Source of the DNA: Acidilobaceae archaeon
GTDB lineage: Archaea > Thermoproteota > Thermoprotei_A > Sulfolobales > Acidilobaceae
Assembly (NCBI GenBank): GCA_025058835.1
Contig: JANXEI010000003.1
Location: forward strand, 1-49,863
DNA: 49,863 nt
Reading direction: 5' to 3'
Program-made: the position numbers and the translations under genes
Shown here: piece by piece, positions 24,433-32,346 of the stretch
How positions within the stretch are numbered: the stretch's first letter is position 1
Layout: every line of letters begins with the position of its first letter
The notes under the pieces: generated by a model
Told to the model about the DNA's origin: nothing
Database searches by the model: none
Seen by the model: the letters and a program-made list of their open reading frames with translations, nothing else

Positions 24433-25502
24433 GGATCGTAGAGGTTCACCCCAACAGGCGGGCAGTTACGCTCAGGGTGGACGTAGAGGAGGACCTCTGG
24501 ACCCTCAAGACCCTGCTCAAGCCCGGGGACTACGTCGTTGGCAGAACTGCAAGGGACGTGCAGTCAGGGAGAGGGGAGGAGAAGGAGAGGAGGGTCATAA
24601 CCGTTAAGCTGAAAGTGAAGGCCGTTGAGTTCCAGCCCTTCACCGGCAGGCTCAGGATAGCTGGCATAATCGTGGAGGGCCCAGAGGAGTACGGAGTGGT
24701 GGGGAAGCATCACTCAATGACCTTGCAGGCAGGGGCTACGATAACGGTGGAGAGGGAGGAGGGGTGGAGCGAGAGGGCGCTGGAGAGGATGAGGGGGAGC
24801 GGGCCGAGGGGGAGGGCCCTCCTGGTCGCCCTGGACTATGAAGAGTATGCCCTTGCAGTGATCTCTGCCGTGGGCTACAAGATAGCAGAGGAGGGGATGC
24901 TGAGGCTGCCGTCAAAAGGCGACGAGGGAAGGGAGAGGGCGCTGGAGGAGGCGCTGGCCTCCCTTGCGCAGAGGTGCGTGGAGATAGCCAGCTCTAACGA
25001 GGCCTCTATGATCATGGTCGTGGGGCCAGGCTTCCTCAAGGAAGAGCTGGCAGAGAGGCTGAGGGCGATGGCGCCCAGCATGCCCGTGTTCACAGACGCC
25101 GCGTCCATGGGAGGGACGGCAGGCGTGGAGGAGGCCATGAGGAGGCAGTCCACCATGGAGAGGCTGAGGGAGCTGGCTGTGATAGATGCAGAGAAGGTCT
25201 TCGCGGAGTTCATGGAGCTGGCGGCGAGGGAGGCAGACAGGGTTGCCTACGGGCTCGAGGACGTGAGATCTGTTGCTAAGTTGAAGGTAGTGAAGGAGCT
25301 GCTGATAGTAGACTCTGCGCTCTATGACCTGGACAGAGGGGAGGACTTTGCGAGCATCCTCGAGGATGCAGAGAAGGGCGGCGCAAGGATCACCTTCGTG
25401 CCCGAGGACAGCCCGGCTGGGAGGCGATTGCTGGCTCTCGGCAGCGTGTTGGCAGTGCTCCGCTATCCAGTGCCAAGGGAGGCTAGACAGCTATCAGGGT
25501 AA
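24429..25502 (+). CDS. pelA: Pelota (archaeal mRNA surveillance factor)
   Basis: Paralogue of release factor aRF1 that, with aEF1alpha and ABCE1, rescues stalled ribosomes. The 357 residues are the normal archaeal length. The three-domain plan is visible: an Sm-like N-domain (LKPGDYVVGRTARDVQ, VKLKVKAVEFQPFTGRLRI), a central domain around ALLVALDYEEYA, VVGPGFLKEEL and a C-terminal domain with VKELLIVDSAL. GTG start overlaps the valS stop. Its last 20 bases overlap the convergent Lrp-like gene. Confidence 0.95.
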   Translation: MRIVEVHPNRRAVTLRVDVEEDLWTLKTLLKPGDYVVGRTARDVQSGRGEEKERRVITVKLKVKAVEFQPFTGRLRIAGIIVEGPEEYGVVGKHHSMTLQAGATITVEREEGWSERALERMRGSGPRGRALLVALDYEEYALAVISAVGYKIAEEGMLRLPSKGDEGRERALEEALASLAQRCVEIASSNEASMIMVVGPGFLKEELAERLRAMAPSMPVFTDAASMGGTAGVEEAMRRQSTMERLRELAVIDAEKVFAEFMELAAREADRVAYGLEDVRSVAKLKVVKELLIVDSALYDLDRGEDFASILEDAEKGGARITFVPEDSPAGRRLLALGSVLAVLRYPVPREARQLSG

Positions 25503-25734
25503 CGGTCCTCCTCACCCCGGATATGGTCCTTATCGCTGTGGTCACCTTCTCGAGGTCGTTCATGCTGACTACCTCGACCTTCACGACTAGGTCGAACTCT
25601 CCGTAAGTGATCCATGCCTCCGTCACGTGCCCCCCGTGCTTTTTAAGCAACGCCTCCCTAACCTCCTCCTCTGCCCCCATCTCTACGTTGACGAGGATGA
25701 AGGCCACCACAGGCCTCTGGGCCACGCCGGCCAC
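25483..25734 (-). CDS. Stand-alone Lrp/AsnC ligand-binding (RAM) domain
   Basis: The 83 residues match only the RAM domain of Lrp/AsnC regulators: AFILVNVEMGAEEEVREALL, the sensory loop VTEAWITYGEFDLVVKVEV and the final SGVRRTVTLIAV. No helix-turn-helix is present. Such proteins bind amino acids and can assemble with full-length Lrp partners. GTG start. It overlaps pelA at its 3' end. Its promoter overlaps the stop of the upstream gene. Confidence 0.9.
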   Translation of the reverse strand: MAGVAQRPVVAFILVNVEMGAEEEVREALLKKHGGHVTEAWITYGEFDLVVKVEVVSMNDLEKVTTAIRTISGVRRTVTLIAV

Positions 25735-25757
25735 CTGATCCCCCCTCTCGCTATAGC

Positions 25758-25774
25758 CTAATTAAGCTTTAAAC
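25758..25774 (-). promoter_or_regulatory. Promoter of the RAM-domain gene, at the end of the upstream gene
   Basis: On the minus strand GTTTAAAGC contains the TAA stop (25771-25769) of the helical-protein gene. It is followed by GCTTAATTAGG, which gives an almost leaderless transcript to the GTG at 25734. Confidence 0.45.
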
Positions 25775-26137
25775 GAGCCTGTTGAGGATCTCCTTCGCCA
25801 TCTGCCTGGTCCTGTTCAAGGCCTCCAGGTCCTCGTTCACGTTCACGTATTGGGAGAGCTCTATGAGCACCTCTCTTTCGTTAAGGGAGGCGACCTCAAA
25901 GTAATAGCCCACGAGGGCAAAGAGGTCCTCGGAACCCTCTTTCGCATCGAGGAAGCCGAGGTTGTTCATTATCCTCTCCCTGTTCAGCCTGAGGAGCCTC
26001 ACCGTCTCCTCGAAAGAGACGTTCCCGCCAGCCCTCGCCAGGGAGAGGTTTCTTTTCGCCTCTTCGAGCAGCTCCTGCTGTTCGTAAAAGCTCTGGGCCA
26101 GCTCCTCCAGCAGGGTGTCAGAGTCCACCCAGTTCAC
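25769..26137 (-). CDS. All-helical protein, unrecognised
   Basis: The 122-residue protein is predicted to be nearly all helix, acidic, with heptad-like Leu repeats (LLEELAQSFYEQQELLEEAK, VRLLRLNRERIMNNLGFL, EDLEALNRTRQMAKEILNRL). I recognise no family. It starts with GTG overlapping the upstream gene's stop (GTGA), so the two are coupled and likely work together. Possible roles such as an adaptor or complex subunit are guesses. Confidence 0.7.
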   Translation of the reverse strand: MNWVDSDTLLEELAQSFYEQQELLEEAKRNLSLARAGGNVSFEETVRLLRLNRERIMNNLGFLDAKEGSEDLFALVGYYFEVASLNEREVLIELSQYVNVNEDLEALNRTRQMAKEILNRLV

Positions 26138-26472
26138 CTGCTAGCCCTCACCGTTGCTATACTGTTGTCTGCTACTCCCCTCTCCACGAAGTGGGCAGGG
26201 TTGACGTAAACCCTCTCCTCCTCCACGTTCTCATCCACTAGCGCTTGTAGAACCACTCTCGTCCTCGCTGCCACCACTATCTCCACTTTGTCTTGAATGC
26301 CCAAGGCCCTTGCCAGCCTTGCGTTGATCCTCACCAAGTTCTTGTCGAGGTTGTTGTCGAACTTGAGCCTGATCCTCTTCTCTCTCAGCTGCTTTGGCTG
26401 GTCCTTGAGGGCAGAGGCTGAGGGGAGAGCGTCGAGCATCCTCGCGATCCTCTCCTTCCCCTCGCTTTCCAA
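26134..26472 (-). CDS. Small beta-barrel-like protein, unrecognised
   Basis: The 112 residues begin with a charged helix and then a repeated beta pattern: KRIRLKFDNNLDKNLVRINA, ARALGIQDKVEIVVA and VYVNPAHFVERGVADNSIA-TVRAS. The two similar halves (position-specific NA/LGI.DKVEI and NP/RGVADNSIATV) resemble a double-psi or AbrB-type barrel, by eye only. TTG start. The upstream core at 26511-26519 serves it and the divergent CCG-protein gene. It forms a two-gene operon with the helical protein. Confidence 0.7.
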   Translation of the reverse strand: MESEGKERIARMLDALPSASALKDQPKQLREKRIRLKFDNNLDKNLVRINARLARALGIQDKVEIVVAARTRVVLQALVDENVEEERVYVNPAHFVERGVADNSIATVRASR

Positions 26473-26510
26473 GCCTCCCCACGCCTCCTCTGCAAGCCCT
26501 CTATCGATCC

Positions 26511-26527
26511 TTATATAAAATTTAAAC
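26511..26527. promoter_or_regulatory. Two-way A/T core before the CCG-protein gene
   Basis: TTATATAAAATTTAAAC gives start sites near 26541 rightward (TTG at 26558, Shine-Dalgarno GGGAG) and near 26489 leftward (TTG at 26472). Confidence 0.6.
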
Positions 26528-26557
26528 GCCGGAAGCCGCGCTCGTCAGGGAGCATGC

Positions 26558-27493
26558 TTGCCCTTTGAGCCGAGAGAGATCGCGCGGCTCATAGCTGACA
26601 GCATGAAAAGATATGGTCTACCTTTCCCTGCTCCCTCCGACGTGGCCTACTCGTGGGCAAAGGGGATCAGCTTGCCGTCCAGAGGTTCCCCCATGCTGTA
26701 CACGGGCGCCCTCTACCAGCTCGCGCCATACATTGTGTCCATAGTAGATTACACCTCCCTCCTGGAAGGCTCTAGCCTCTCCTCTCTCGGCCTGAAGCTC
26801 TCTCGCCATCTACCCCCCTCAGTTCTCAGAATAGCTGTGAGGCCAAGGGAGGAGGTGAGGGCATATGTGGAGAGGGTCCTGAGGTCTATAGTGAAACTGC
26901 TGGAGAGGTCTGGGATCAGGCCTGCCTATGCCTACGAGGACGACATGTACAGCGGCGTCCTCCTCTACGACCTGGGGCTGGACGAGCTCTTCGCAGAGCA
27001 GGCAAGGAAGGTTTTCAAGGCACTGAAGGCAAGGGGAGCCCAGGAGGTGATCGCAGTAGACCCCCACACTACCCATGTCCTCCGGAGCGTTTACCCTAAG
27101 TATGTGGACGGCTTCGATCTCAGCGTCAGGAGCTACCTGGAAGTGATCAGCGCCTCAGCTGTGGGAAGGGGGGAGGTGGTCGTTCATGACCCATGTCTTT
27201 ACGCGCGCTTTGAGAACGTGGTGGAGCAGCCCCGCAAGCTGTTGGAAGGGGCTGGCTACAAGGTCCTGGAGCCCAGGAGGAGCAGGAGGATGACGTATTG
27301 CTGCGGAGGCCCTATCGAGGGGCTCGCGCCGAAGATAGCGAAAAAGATAGCGAGGGTGAGGCTGTCAGAGCTCTCCGAGAAGTCCTCCCTCATCGCGACC
27401 ATGTGCCCCATCTGCTACATCAACCTCGCGGAGGTGGCAAGCAGGGAGAGGGTGGAGGACATAGCTCTCCTGCTGGCAGGCGAGGTGAAATGA
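26558..27493 (+). CDS. CCG-domain Fe-S oxidoreductase subunit (LutA/GlcF-C-like)
   Basis: The 311-residue protein has one complete CCG (cysteine-rich) domain at its C-terminus: HDPCLYAR, RMTYCCGGPIEG and MCPICYINLAE. The N-terminal half keeps the CCG-like fold start (PMLYTGALYQLAPYIVSIVDY) but has lost its cysteines. Proteins of this class carry electrons for lactate or glycolate oxidation or heterodisulphide reduction. TTG start. It overlaps the next gene by ATGA, and the pair faces the convergent GlcD/4Fe-4S genes. Confidence 0.88.
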   Translation: MPFEPREIARLIADSMKRYGLPFPAPSDVAYSWAKGISLPSRGSPMLYTGALYQLAPYIVSIVDYTSLLEGSSLSSLGLKLSRHLPPSVLRIAVRPREEVRAYVERVLRSIVKLLERSGIRPAYAYEDDMYSGVLLYDLGLDELFAEQARKVFKALKARGAQEVIAVDPHTTHVLRSVYPKYVDGFDLSVRSYLEVISASAVGRGEVVVHDPCLYARFENVVEQPRKLLEGAGYKVLEPRRSRRMTYCCGGPIEGLAPKIAKKIARVRLSELSEKSSLIATMCPICYINLAEVASRERVEDIALLLAGEVK

Positions 27494-28668
27494 GGGCATT
27501 CGAGGAGATAGAGGCAGCGCTAGAGGACGAGGAGTTCCAGAGCGCGCTCAGCAAGGCCTCCCTTGGCACGCAGGCAAAAGTGGAGGAAGTGCTCAGGAGC
27601 AGGCCAGAGCTGCTAGCCCTCGCGGAGGAGGTCAGGGAGATAAAGAGGGCGGCGATAGCTAGGCTGGACGAGCTGCTGGAGCAGGCAATGAACAGCCTGA
27701 GGGCAGTGAGGGCTACGCCTCACCTCGCTGAGACGGCAGAGGAGGCAAGGGAGATAGTGGGGAAGCTGATCGGGAGGGGGAAGCTCGTGGTCCTCTCGAA
27801 GAGCATGGCAGCTGCGGAGGTGGGGCTCAGGCCTTACCTGGAGGCCATGGGAAACGAGGTGTGGGAGACGGACTTGGGAGAGCTCCTGATCCAGCTGGAG
27901 GGCACTAAGCCTATGCACACCATAACGCCCGCGGTCCACATGAGCAGGCGGAGGGCTGTGGAGCTCCTCGAGAAGGCTGGGGCAAAGGTGGAGGGGGAGA
28001 GCATAGAGAGCGCTGTGAGGGCAGCGAGGGAGTTCCTGAGGGGCAAGATAGTTAGAGCTCAGGCGGGGATAACGGGCGCAAACGCGCTGGCAGCGGACAC
28101 GGGCGCGATAGTTACTGTGGAGAACGAGAGCAACGTCAGGCTCGTGTCGAGCCTTCCGCCCCTCCACATTGCCCTAGTGCCAGTGGACAAGGTGGTCCCC
28201 ACCCTCATGGACGCGATCAAGGTAGCCATGGTCCAGTCTGCCTTTGCCGGCCTCTACCCGCCTACTTACATAAACGTGATCTCCGGCCCCAGCAGCACTG
28301 CAGACATAGAGAGGACGAGGGTCTATGGAGCCCAGGGGCCAGTGGAGCAGCACGTCGTGTTCATAGATAACGGCAGGACGGCCGCCAGGAAGGGAGCTCT
28401 CGCGGAGCAGCTCTACTGCATCCGTTGCGGCAGGTGTCAGTACGAGTGCCCCGTCTGGATCCACACAGCCAACCGCTGGGGAGGGCCCGTCTACGGCGGC
28501 CCCATGGGGCTCGTCTGGACAGCCATAACCTACGACGCAAATGAGGCTGCAAAGCTGAGCTTCCTCTGCCTTGGCTGCGGGAGGTGCGATGAGGCCTGTC
28601 CTGTGGGGATACCTCTCTCCCGCCTGATCAGGGAGCTGAAGGCCTACGCCATGCGGGACCTCAAGTAG
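27490..28668 (+). CDS. LutB-like iron-sulphur protein
   Basis: The 392 residues combine an N-terminal LUD/DUF162 domain (about 80-300; GITGANALAADTGAIVTVEN and the SGPSSTADIERTRVYGAQGP segment, read in two parts) with two 4Fe-4S motifs, CIRCGRCQYECPVW and CLGCGRCDEACPVG. This is the layout of LutB/LldF of L-lactate oxidation. The ATG at 27490 overlaps the upstream stop; a longer frame upstream has no homology. Its last 25 bases overlap the convergent ferredoxin-like gene. Confidence 0.93.
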   Translation: MRAFEEIEAALEDEEFQSALSKASLGTQAKVEEVLRSRPELLALAEEVREIKRAAIARLDELLEQAMNSLRAVRATPHLAETAEEAREIVGKLIGRGKLVVLSKSMAAAEVGLRPYLEAMGNEVWETDLGELLIQLEGTKPMHTITPAVHMSRRRAVELLEKAGAKVEGESIESAVRAAREFLRGKIVRAQAGITGANALAADTGAIVTVENESNVRLVSSLPPLHIALVPVDKVVPTLMDAIKVAMVQSAFAGLYPPTYINVISGPSSTADIERTRVYGAQGPVEQHVVFIDNGRTAARKGALAEQLYCIRCGRCQYECPVWIHTANRWGGPVYGGPMGLVWTAITYDANEAAKLSFLCLGCGRCDEACPVGIPLSRLIRELKAYAMRDLK

Positions 28669-28922
28669 GCTCTGGCCTCCCTCACAGCTCCAGCAACGTC
28701 TATCTTGGCAGGGCAGAGGAGGGTGCAGGCGCCGCAAAGGAGGCATGTGTAGAGGGCCTCCTCCACCAATCTGCTCGCCCCGTTCTGCGCTAGGGTTGCT
28801 ATTAGCTGCAACCTCCCCCTCGGGCCGTGACCCCTGTGGCCGCCGGGGTACAGGGTGGGGCAGGCGGGCTCGCAGAAGCCGCAGTAAACGCACCTGCTTG
28901 CCTCAGAGAGGGCGTATTTCAT
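28644..28922 (-). CDS. Two-cluster 4Fe-4S protein (GlcF-N/HdrC-like)
   Basis: The 92-residue protein has two CxxCxxCxxxC motifs: C11-C14-C17-C21 in CVYCGFCEPACP, and CLLCGACTLLCP in the second half. This equals the N-terminal part of GlcF/GlpC or an HdrC subunit. The missing CCG part may be supplied by the protein encoded at 26558-27493. Its ATG overlaps the glcD stop, so it follows glcD in a two-gene operon. Confidence 0.9.
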   Translation of the reverse strand: MKYALSEASRCVYCGFCEPACPTLYPGGHRGHGPRGRLQLIATLAQNGASRLVEEALYTCLLCGACTLLCPAKIDVAGAVREARAYLRSRMA

Positions 28923-30325
28923 CAGATCACCTTTCCGGGGTTCAGGATGCCCTTGGGGTCAAAGACCCTCTTGATCCCTCTCATCAGCTCGAGGGCCCTC
29001 TTCGAGCCCAAGGCCTCCATCTCCATCTCGAGCAGGCCCCTCTTGAGGGTGCCAATGCCGTGCTCAGCGCTAACGGTGCCGCCAAGCTCGAGGGCTATCT
29101 TCGCGACCTCGCGGTGCCACTCCATCACCTTCCTCTTCACCTGCTCGTCGTCTACGGGGAACGCTACTGAGGGGTGGAGGTTTCCATCTCCCACGTGGCC
29201 GCCCATGGAGACCTGGAGGCCGTACCTGTTGCTAACCTCCCTGATCCTGTTTATCGCCTCCAGGAGGCGGGAGGGAGGAACGGCTATGTCTTCCAGCAAC
29301 ACTATGAGCCTCTTGCCAGGATAGCGCTTGTTGCCGAAGAAGACCTGCGCTGGGAAGAGGCTCCTCCTCAGCGTGAAGAGCCTCTCTGCCTCCTCCTGCC
29401 CGATGGCCGTGAACACCCTCTTGGCGTTATGCCTCCTCATGAGCTCAGAGAGCCACGCCTCAACCCTCTTCACTGCCTCCCTGTTGCAGTCCACTCCCAC
29501 GAGCAGCATGTGACCTTCCACCTCCACGGGAGCTCCGGATGCCTCCTTTGCTAGGAGGGCGGTCTCGTAGTCCATGAACTCGAGCACGAGCGGCAGTACC
29601 CTGCTCTCCTTGATTTCCTTGTAAGCCTCGTAAAGGTCCTCGAGCTCTGTGAAGAACGTGAGAGCAGTAACCATTGCCTCCGGCAAAGGCGTTATCTTGA
29701 GGGTCGCCTCTGTGACTATAGCTAGAGTTCCCTCGCTCCCCACCATCAGCCTTACCAGGTCATAGCCCTGGCGGCACTTGGTGGTCCTGCACCCGATCCT
29801 GAGCTCCGTGCCCTTCTCATCTGGCAGCACTATGTTGAGCCCGAGGACCCAGTCGCGCATAGTGCCGTACCTAGCCCCCCTCAGCCCCCCTGCCCCCGAG
29901 TTTATTGAGCCCCCCACCGTTGCCACGTTAACGCTGCCAGGGTCTATGGGGAACATGTAGCCGTGGCGGGCAAGCTCTATGTTCAGGTCCCCCAACCTAA
30001 CTCCCGGCTCTACGTCCACGGTCGAGTCCACTACGCTCACCCCTAGCACTCTGTTCATCCTCTCGAAGGAGAGAACTATGCCCTCCTCGCTGGGCACTGC
30101 TGAGCCAGAGAGCGCAGAGGTAGATCCCTGTGGGTATATCTTGATGTTGTTCTTGTAGGCGTAGGCAGCTATCCTGGAGACGTCCCTGCTGCTCTCCGGG
30201 AACACGACGGCCATAGCTTTCGAAGCGAGGCCGCTGGGCTCCCGCGCATAGAGGTCCACAATGGCAGGATCCGTGATCACCTTTTCAGGGCCCAGAAAGT
30301 CCTTAAGGCGCTCAGCACTTCCCAC
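28922..30325 (-). CDS. FAD-linked oxidase (GlcD/D-lactate dehydrogenase-like)
   Basis: Flavoprotein of the VAO/PCMH family, 467 residues, oxidising a 2-hydroxyacid such as D-lactate or glycolate. The FAD domain is shown by YPQGSTSALSGSAVP, PIDPGSVNVATVGGSINSGAGG (in two adjoining blocks) and YGTMRDWVLGLN. The C-terminal substrate domain has GGHVGDGNLHP and SAEHGIGTLKRG, typical of GlcD/DLD. GTG start with a short leader. It is followed by the two-cluster Fe-S gene. Confidence 0.94.
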   Translation of the reverse strand: MGSAERLKDFLGPEKVITDPAIVDLYAREPSGLASKAMAVVFPESSRDVSRIAAYAYKNNIKIYPQGSTSALSGSAVPSEEGIVLSFERMNRVLGVSVVDSTVDVEPGVRLGDLNIELARHGYMFPIDPGSVNVATVGGSINSGAGGLRGARYGTMRDWVLGLNIVLPDEKGTELRIGCRTTKCRQGYDLVRLMVGSEGTLAIVTEATLKITPLPEAMVTALTFFTELEDLYEAYKEIKESRVLPLVLEFMDYETALLAKEASGAPVEVEGHMLLVGVDCNREAVKRVEAWLSELMRRHNAKRVFTAIGQEEAERLFTLRRSLFPAQVFFGNKRYPGKRLIVLLEDIAVPPSRLLEAINRIREVSNRYGLQVSMGGHVGDGNLHPSVAFPVDDEQVKRKVMEWHREVAKIALELGGTVSAEHGIGTLKRGLLEMEMEALGSKRALELMRGIKRVFDPKGILNPGKVI

Positions 30326-30353
30326 TGTTTCCCCTCGCCAGTCGAGCTCCCAA

Positions 30354-30364
30354 GATTTAAAAGA
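30354..30364 (-). promoter_or_regulatory. glcD-type promoter, overlapping the ABC permease stop
   Basis: TCTTTTAAATC on the minus strand contains the TAA stop (30359-30357) of the permease gene. It is 33 bases from the GTG at 30325. Confidence 0.6.
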
Positions 30365-31586
30365 CTATGCCGCGTAGGAGGGCCCTTATGCCGTATATTA
30401 TGAGGGATGGCTGGAAAGCCTTTGTGTTTAGGAAGAACAGGGCAAGCGCATAGAGGGCAGAGAGCAAGAGGGAGAGCAAGCTCATCCCCCACGCCTCGAA
30501 GAGCGAGAACCTGATAGCCTCAAGAGGGGGGTATATGGGGAACACATAGAATATGGGGTTGCCCTCGGAGCCCAGGAGCATTAGGTCTAGAAGGACCGGC
30601 AACGCCGTCACGAGCCCAACGTAAGAGCTGGCCACGAGCGCTCCCCTTATGTCTCTGGCGAAAATGTACCCGAAGAGGGTGCCGAGGAGGGAGGAGGTGA
30701 GGGCCAACGTCAAGAGAGCCGCCCCAGTCACCATCGCTTGAGGTAGCCCAAAGGACGCCTCGCCCAGTATCCGGAGCACCTCATCTGCAGCTGCCCTCCC
30801 TCCTACCTCCACTTGTGAGAGAATGGCCACATATGTGAAGAGAAGACCTGCCAGGAGGCTGAGGAGGGTCACGAGCGAAGTGGCCAAGACCCCCGCTATC
30901 TTGCCCGTCACGAGCTGCCACCGCTCGAGGGGGTAGGTGAAGAGGCTCTCAGCGATCTTCGCCTCCTTCTCGATTCCCACGCTTATGGAGCCTACCTGGA
31001 TCGTGACGAAGTGAATCAGCATTGCGAGGAAGAGGAGGGCGTACATGAGGGAAGCAGTGACCGTGGCTACCGATTCGCTCATGACCTTGCCCCTCACCAC
31101 GTACAGCCTTTCCACCTCTACCAGGGCTGGCGGCGGCCTGCCTACTATCCCCCTCTCTATCGCGACCTGAAGGGTGGCAGCCTCCAGCAGCTGGTTCACG
31201 GCAACGGTAGCGGTGGCATCAGGGAGGGAGAGGGGGTTCGTCGTAACAGCTCTAAGGACGGCCCTCCCCCTCTGCCCCCTCTCCACCGCATCTCCAAAGC
31301 CCTCCTTGATGGTCAGGAGATACCTTGCCTCCCCGCAGCCGATGGGCGCCCCCATCCTTTTCGCCACCTCTGCAGCTATCTCATCGCCGGGATCTTCAAG
31401 GCATATCGAGAGGCCAGAGGGCGCCTTGTTGCCCTGCTCCACCTCTATGTTGCTTATGGCTGCCACAGTTATGCCTCCGATGAGCAACATGGAGAGGAAG
31501 GGAGCTACGATGACGGAGAAGAGCACGTACCTGTCCCTGAAGAGGGAGAGGAGCTCCCTCTGCACTAGGGCAAGGGTCTTGCTCAT
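30357..31586 (-). CDS. ABC-2 type transporter permease
   Basis: The 409-residue membrane protein has an N-terminal helix (about 20-42), a large soluble loop (about 45-180) and five to six further helices. This is the NatB/CcmB-like ABC-2 plan. LALVQRELLSLFRDRYVLF is the usual amphipathic start of such permeases. It should work with the ATPase encoded upstream to export an ion, drug or lipid; the substrate is unknown. ATGA overlap with the ATPase gene shows a two-gene operon. Confidence 0.9.
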   Translation of the reverse strand: MSKTLALVQRELLSLFRDRYVLFSVIVAPFLSMLLIGGITVAAISNIEVEQGNKAPSGLSICLEDPGDEIAAEVAKRMGAPIGCGEARYLLTIKEGFGDAVERGQRGRAVLRAVTTNPLSLPDATATVAVNQLLEAATLQVAIERGIVGRPPPALVEVERLYVVRGKVMSESVATVTASLMYALLFLAMLIHFVTIQVGSISVGIEKEAKIAESLFTYPLERWQLVTGKIAGVLATSLVTLLSLLAGLLFTYVAILSQVEVGGRAAADEVLRILGEASFGLPQAMVTGAALLTLALTSSLLGTLFGYIFARDIRGALVASSYVGLVTALPVLLDLMLLGSEGNPIFYVFPIYPPLEAIRFSLFEAWGMSLLSLLLSALYALALFFLNTKAFQPSLIIYGIRALLRGIVF

Positions 31587-32281
31587 CCCCTGACCACCCT
31601 CACGAACACTTCCTCCAGGTTCTTCACCTTGTACTTTGCTATTATCTCATCAGGCGCCCCTGCCTCCACGACAGCTCCCTGGTGCATCACTATCGCCTCA
31701 TCGCACACGTACTGAACTTCTAGCATGTTGTGGCTGGTGTAGATGATCCCTGCCCCCTTCTCCCTGGCAAAGGAGGTCACTGCCTCCCTAACGTACAGAG
31801 CATGCACCACGTCCACCCCTGCCGTGGGCTCGTCCAGCACCATCAGCTCTGGCTCAAGCATGAGGCCCGCTGCCACGAGGAGCCTCCTCTTCATTCCCGT
31901 GCTGTACTCGTCCACGCGCCTATCGAGGTCCTTCCCGAGGTTGGAGAACTCTGCGCCCCTCTCCACAGATCCTCTGCCGTAGATCTTCGTCAGGAAGGAG
32001 AGGAACTCCCTCCCCGTGAGCCCTTTGGGCAGCCCTGCCTCCTGCGGGAGGTAATACGCCCTGCTCCTCAGCTCAGTGCTCCACTCGGCCCTCCCGAAGA
32101 CCCTCACCGTGCCCCCGTCGGGCTTCAGTAGTCCCATGATGATCCTGAGCAGGGTGGTCTTGCCCGCCCCGTTGGGGCCTACGAGGCACACTATCCGAGA
32201 GGGGGGAACTCTCAGAGACACGTTAACTAGAGCCCTCACGTTCCCGAAGCTCTTGCTCACCGAGCTCACTTCTACCAGCAT
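31583..32281 (-). CDS. ABC transporter ATP-binding protein
   Basis: The 232-residue ATPase contains Walker A GPNGAGKTTLL, the signature region as EYSTGMKRRLLVAAGLML (degenerate LSGGQ) and Walker B LMVLDEPTAGVD, followed by the H-loop YTSHNML. It pairs with the ABC-2 permease. Start ATG at 32281. An 8-bp inverted repeat lies between the predicted TATA core and this start. Confidence 0.95.
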   Translation of the reverse strand: MLVEVSSVSKSFGNVRALVNVSLRVPPSRIVCLVGPNGAGKTTLLRIIMGLLKPDGGTVRVFGRAEWSTELRSRAYYLPQEAGLPKGLTGREFLSFLTKIYGRGSVERGAEFSNLGKDLDRRVDEYSTGMKRRLLVAAGLMLEPELMVLDEPTAGVDVVHALYVREAVTSFAREKGAGIIYTSHNMLEVQYVCDEAIVMHQGAVVEAGAPDEIIAKYKVKNLEEVFVRVVRG

Positions 32282-32286
32282 GGCCT

Positions 32287-32318
32287 ACTCCCCTGCTCTG
32301 TAGGGGAGTTATTAACTT
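32287..32318. promoter_or_regulatory. Two-way TATA core with adjoining inverted repeat (ABC transporter/ferritin)
   Basis: The A/T core GTTATTAACTT (32308-32318) points both ways, 27-37 bases from both start codons. Beside it ACTCCCCT (32287-32294) and AGGGGAGT (32302-32309) form a perfect 8-bp inverted repeat with a 7-base spacer, covering the initiation region of the ABC operon and abutting the BRE side of the ferritin promoter. It looks like an operator. The regulator, perhaps metal-responsive, is inferred. Confidence 0.55.
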
Positions 32319-32346
32319 TACACAGCGCAGGAAAAACGGTGAGAAA

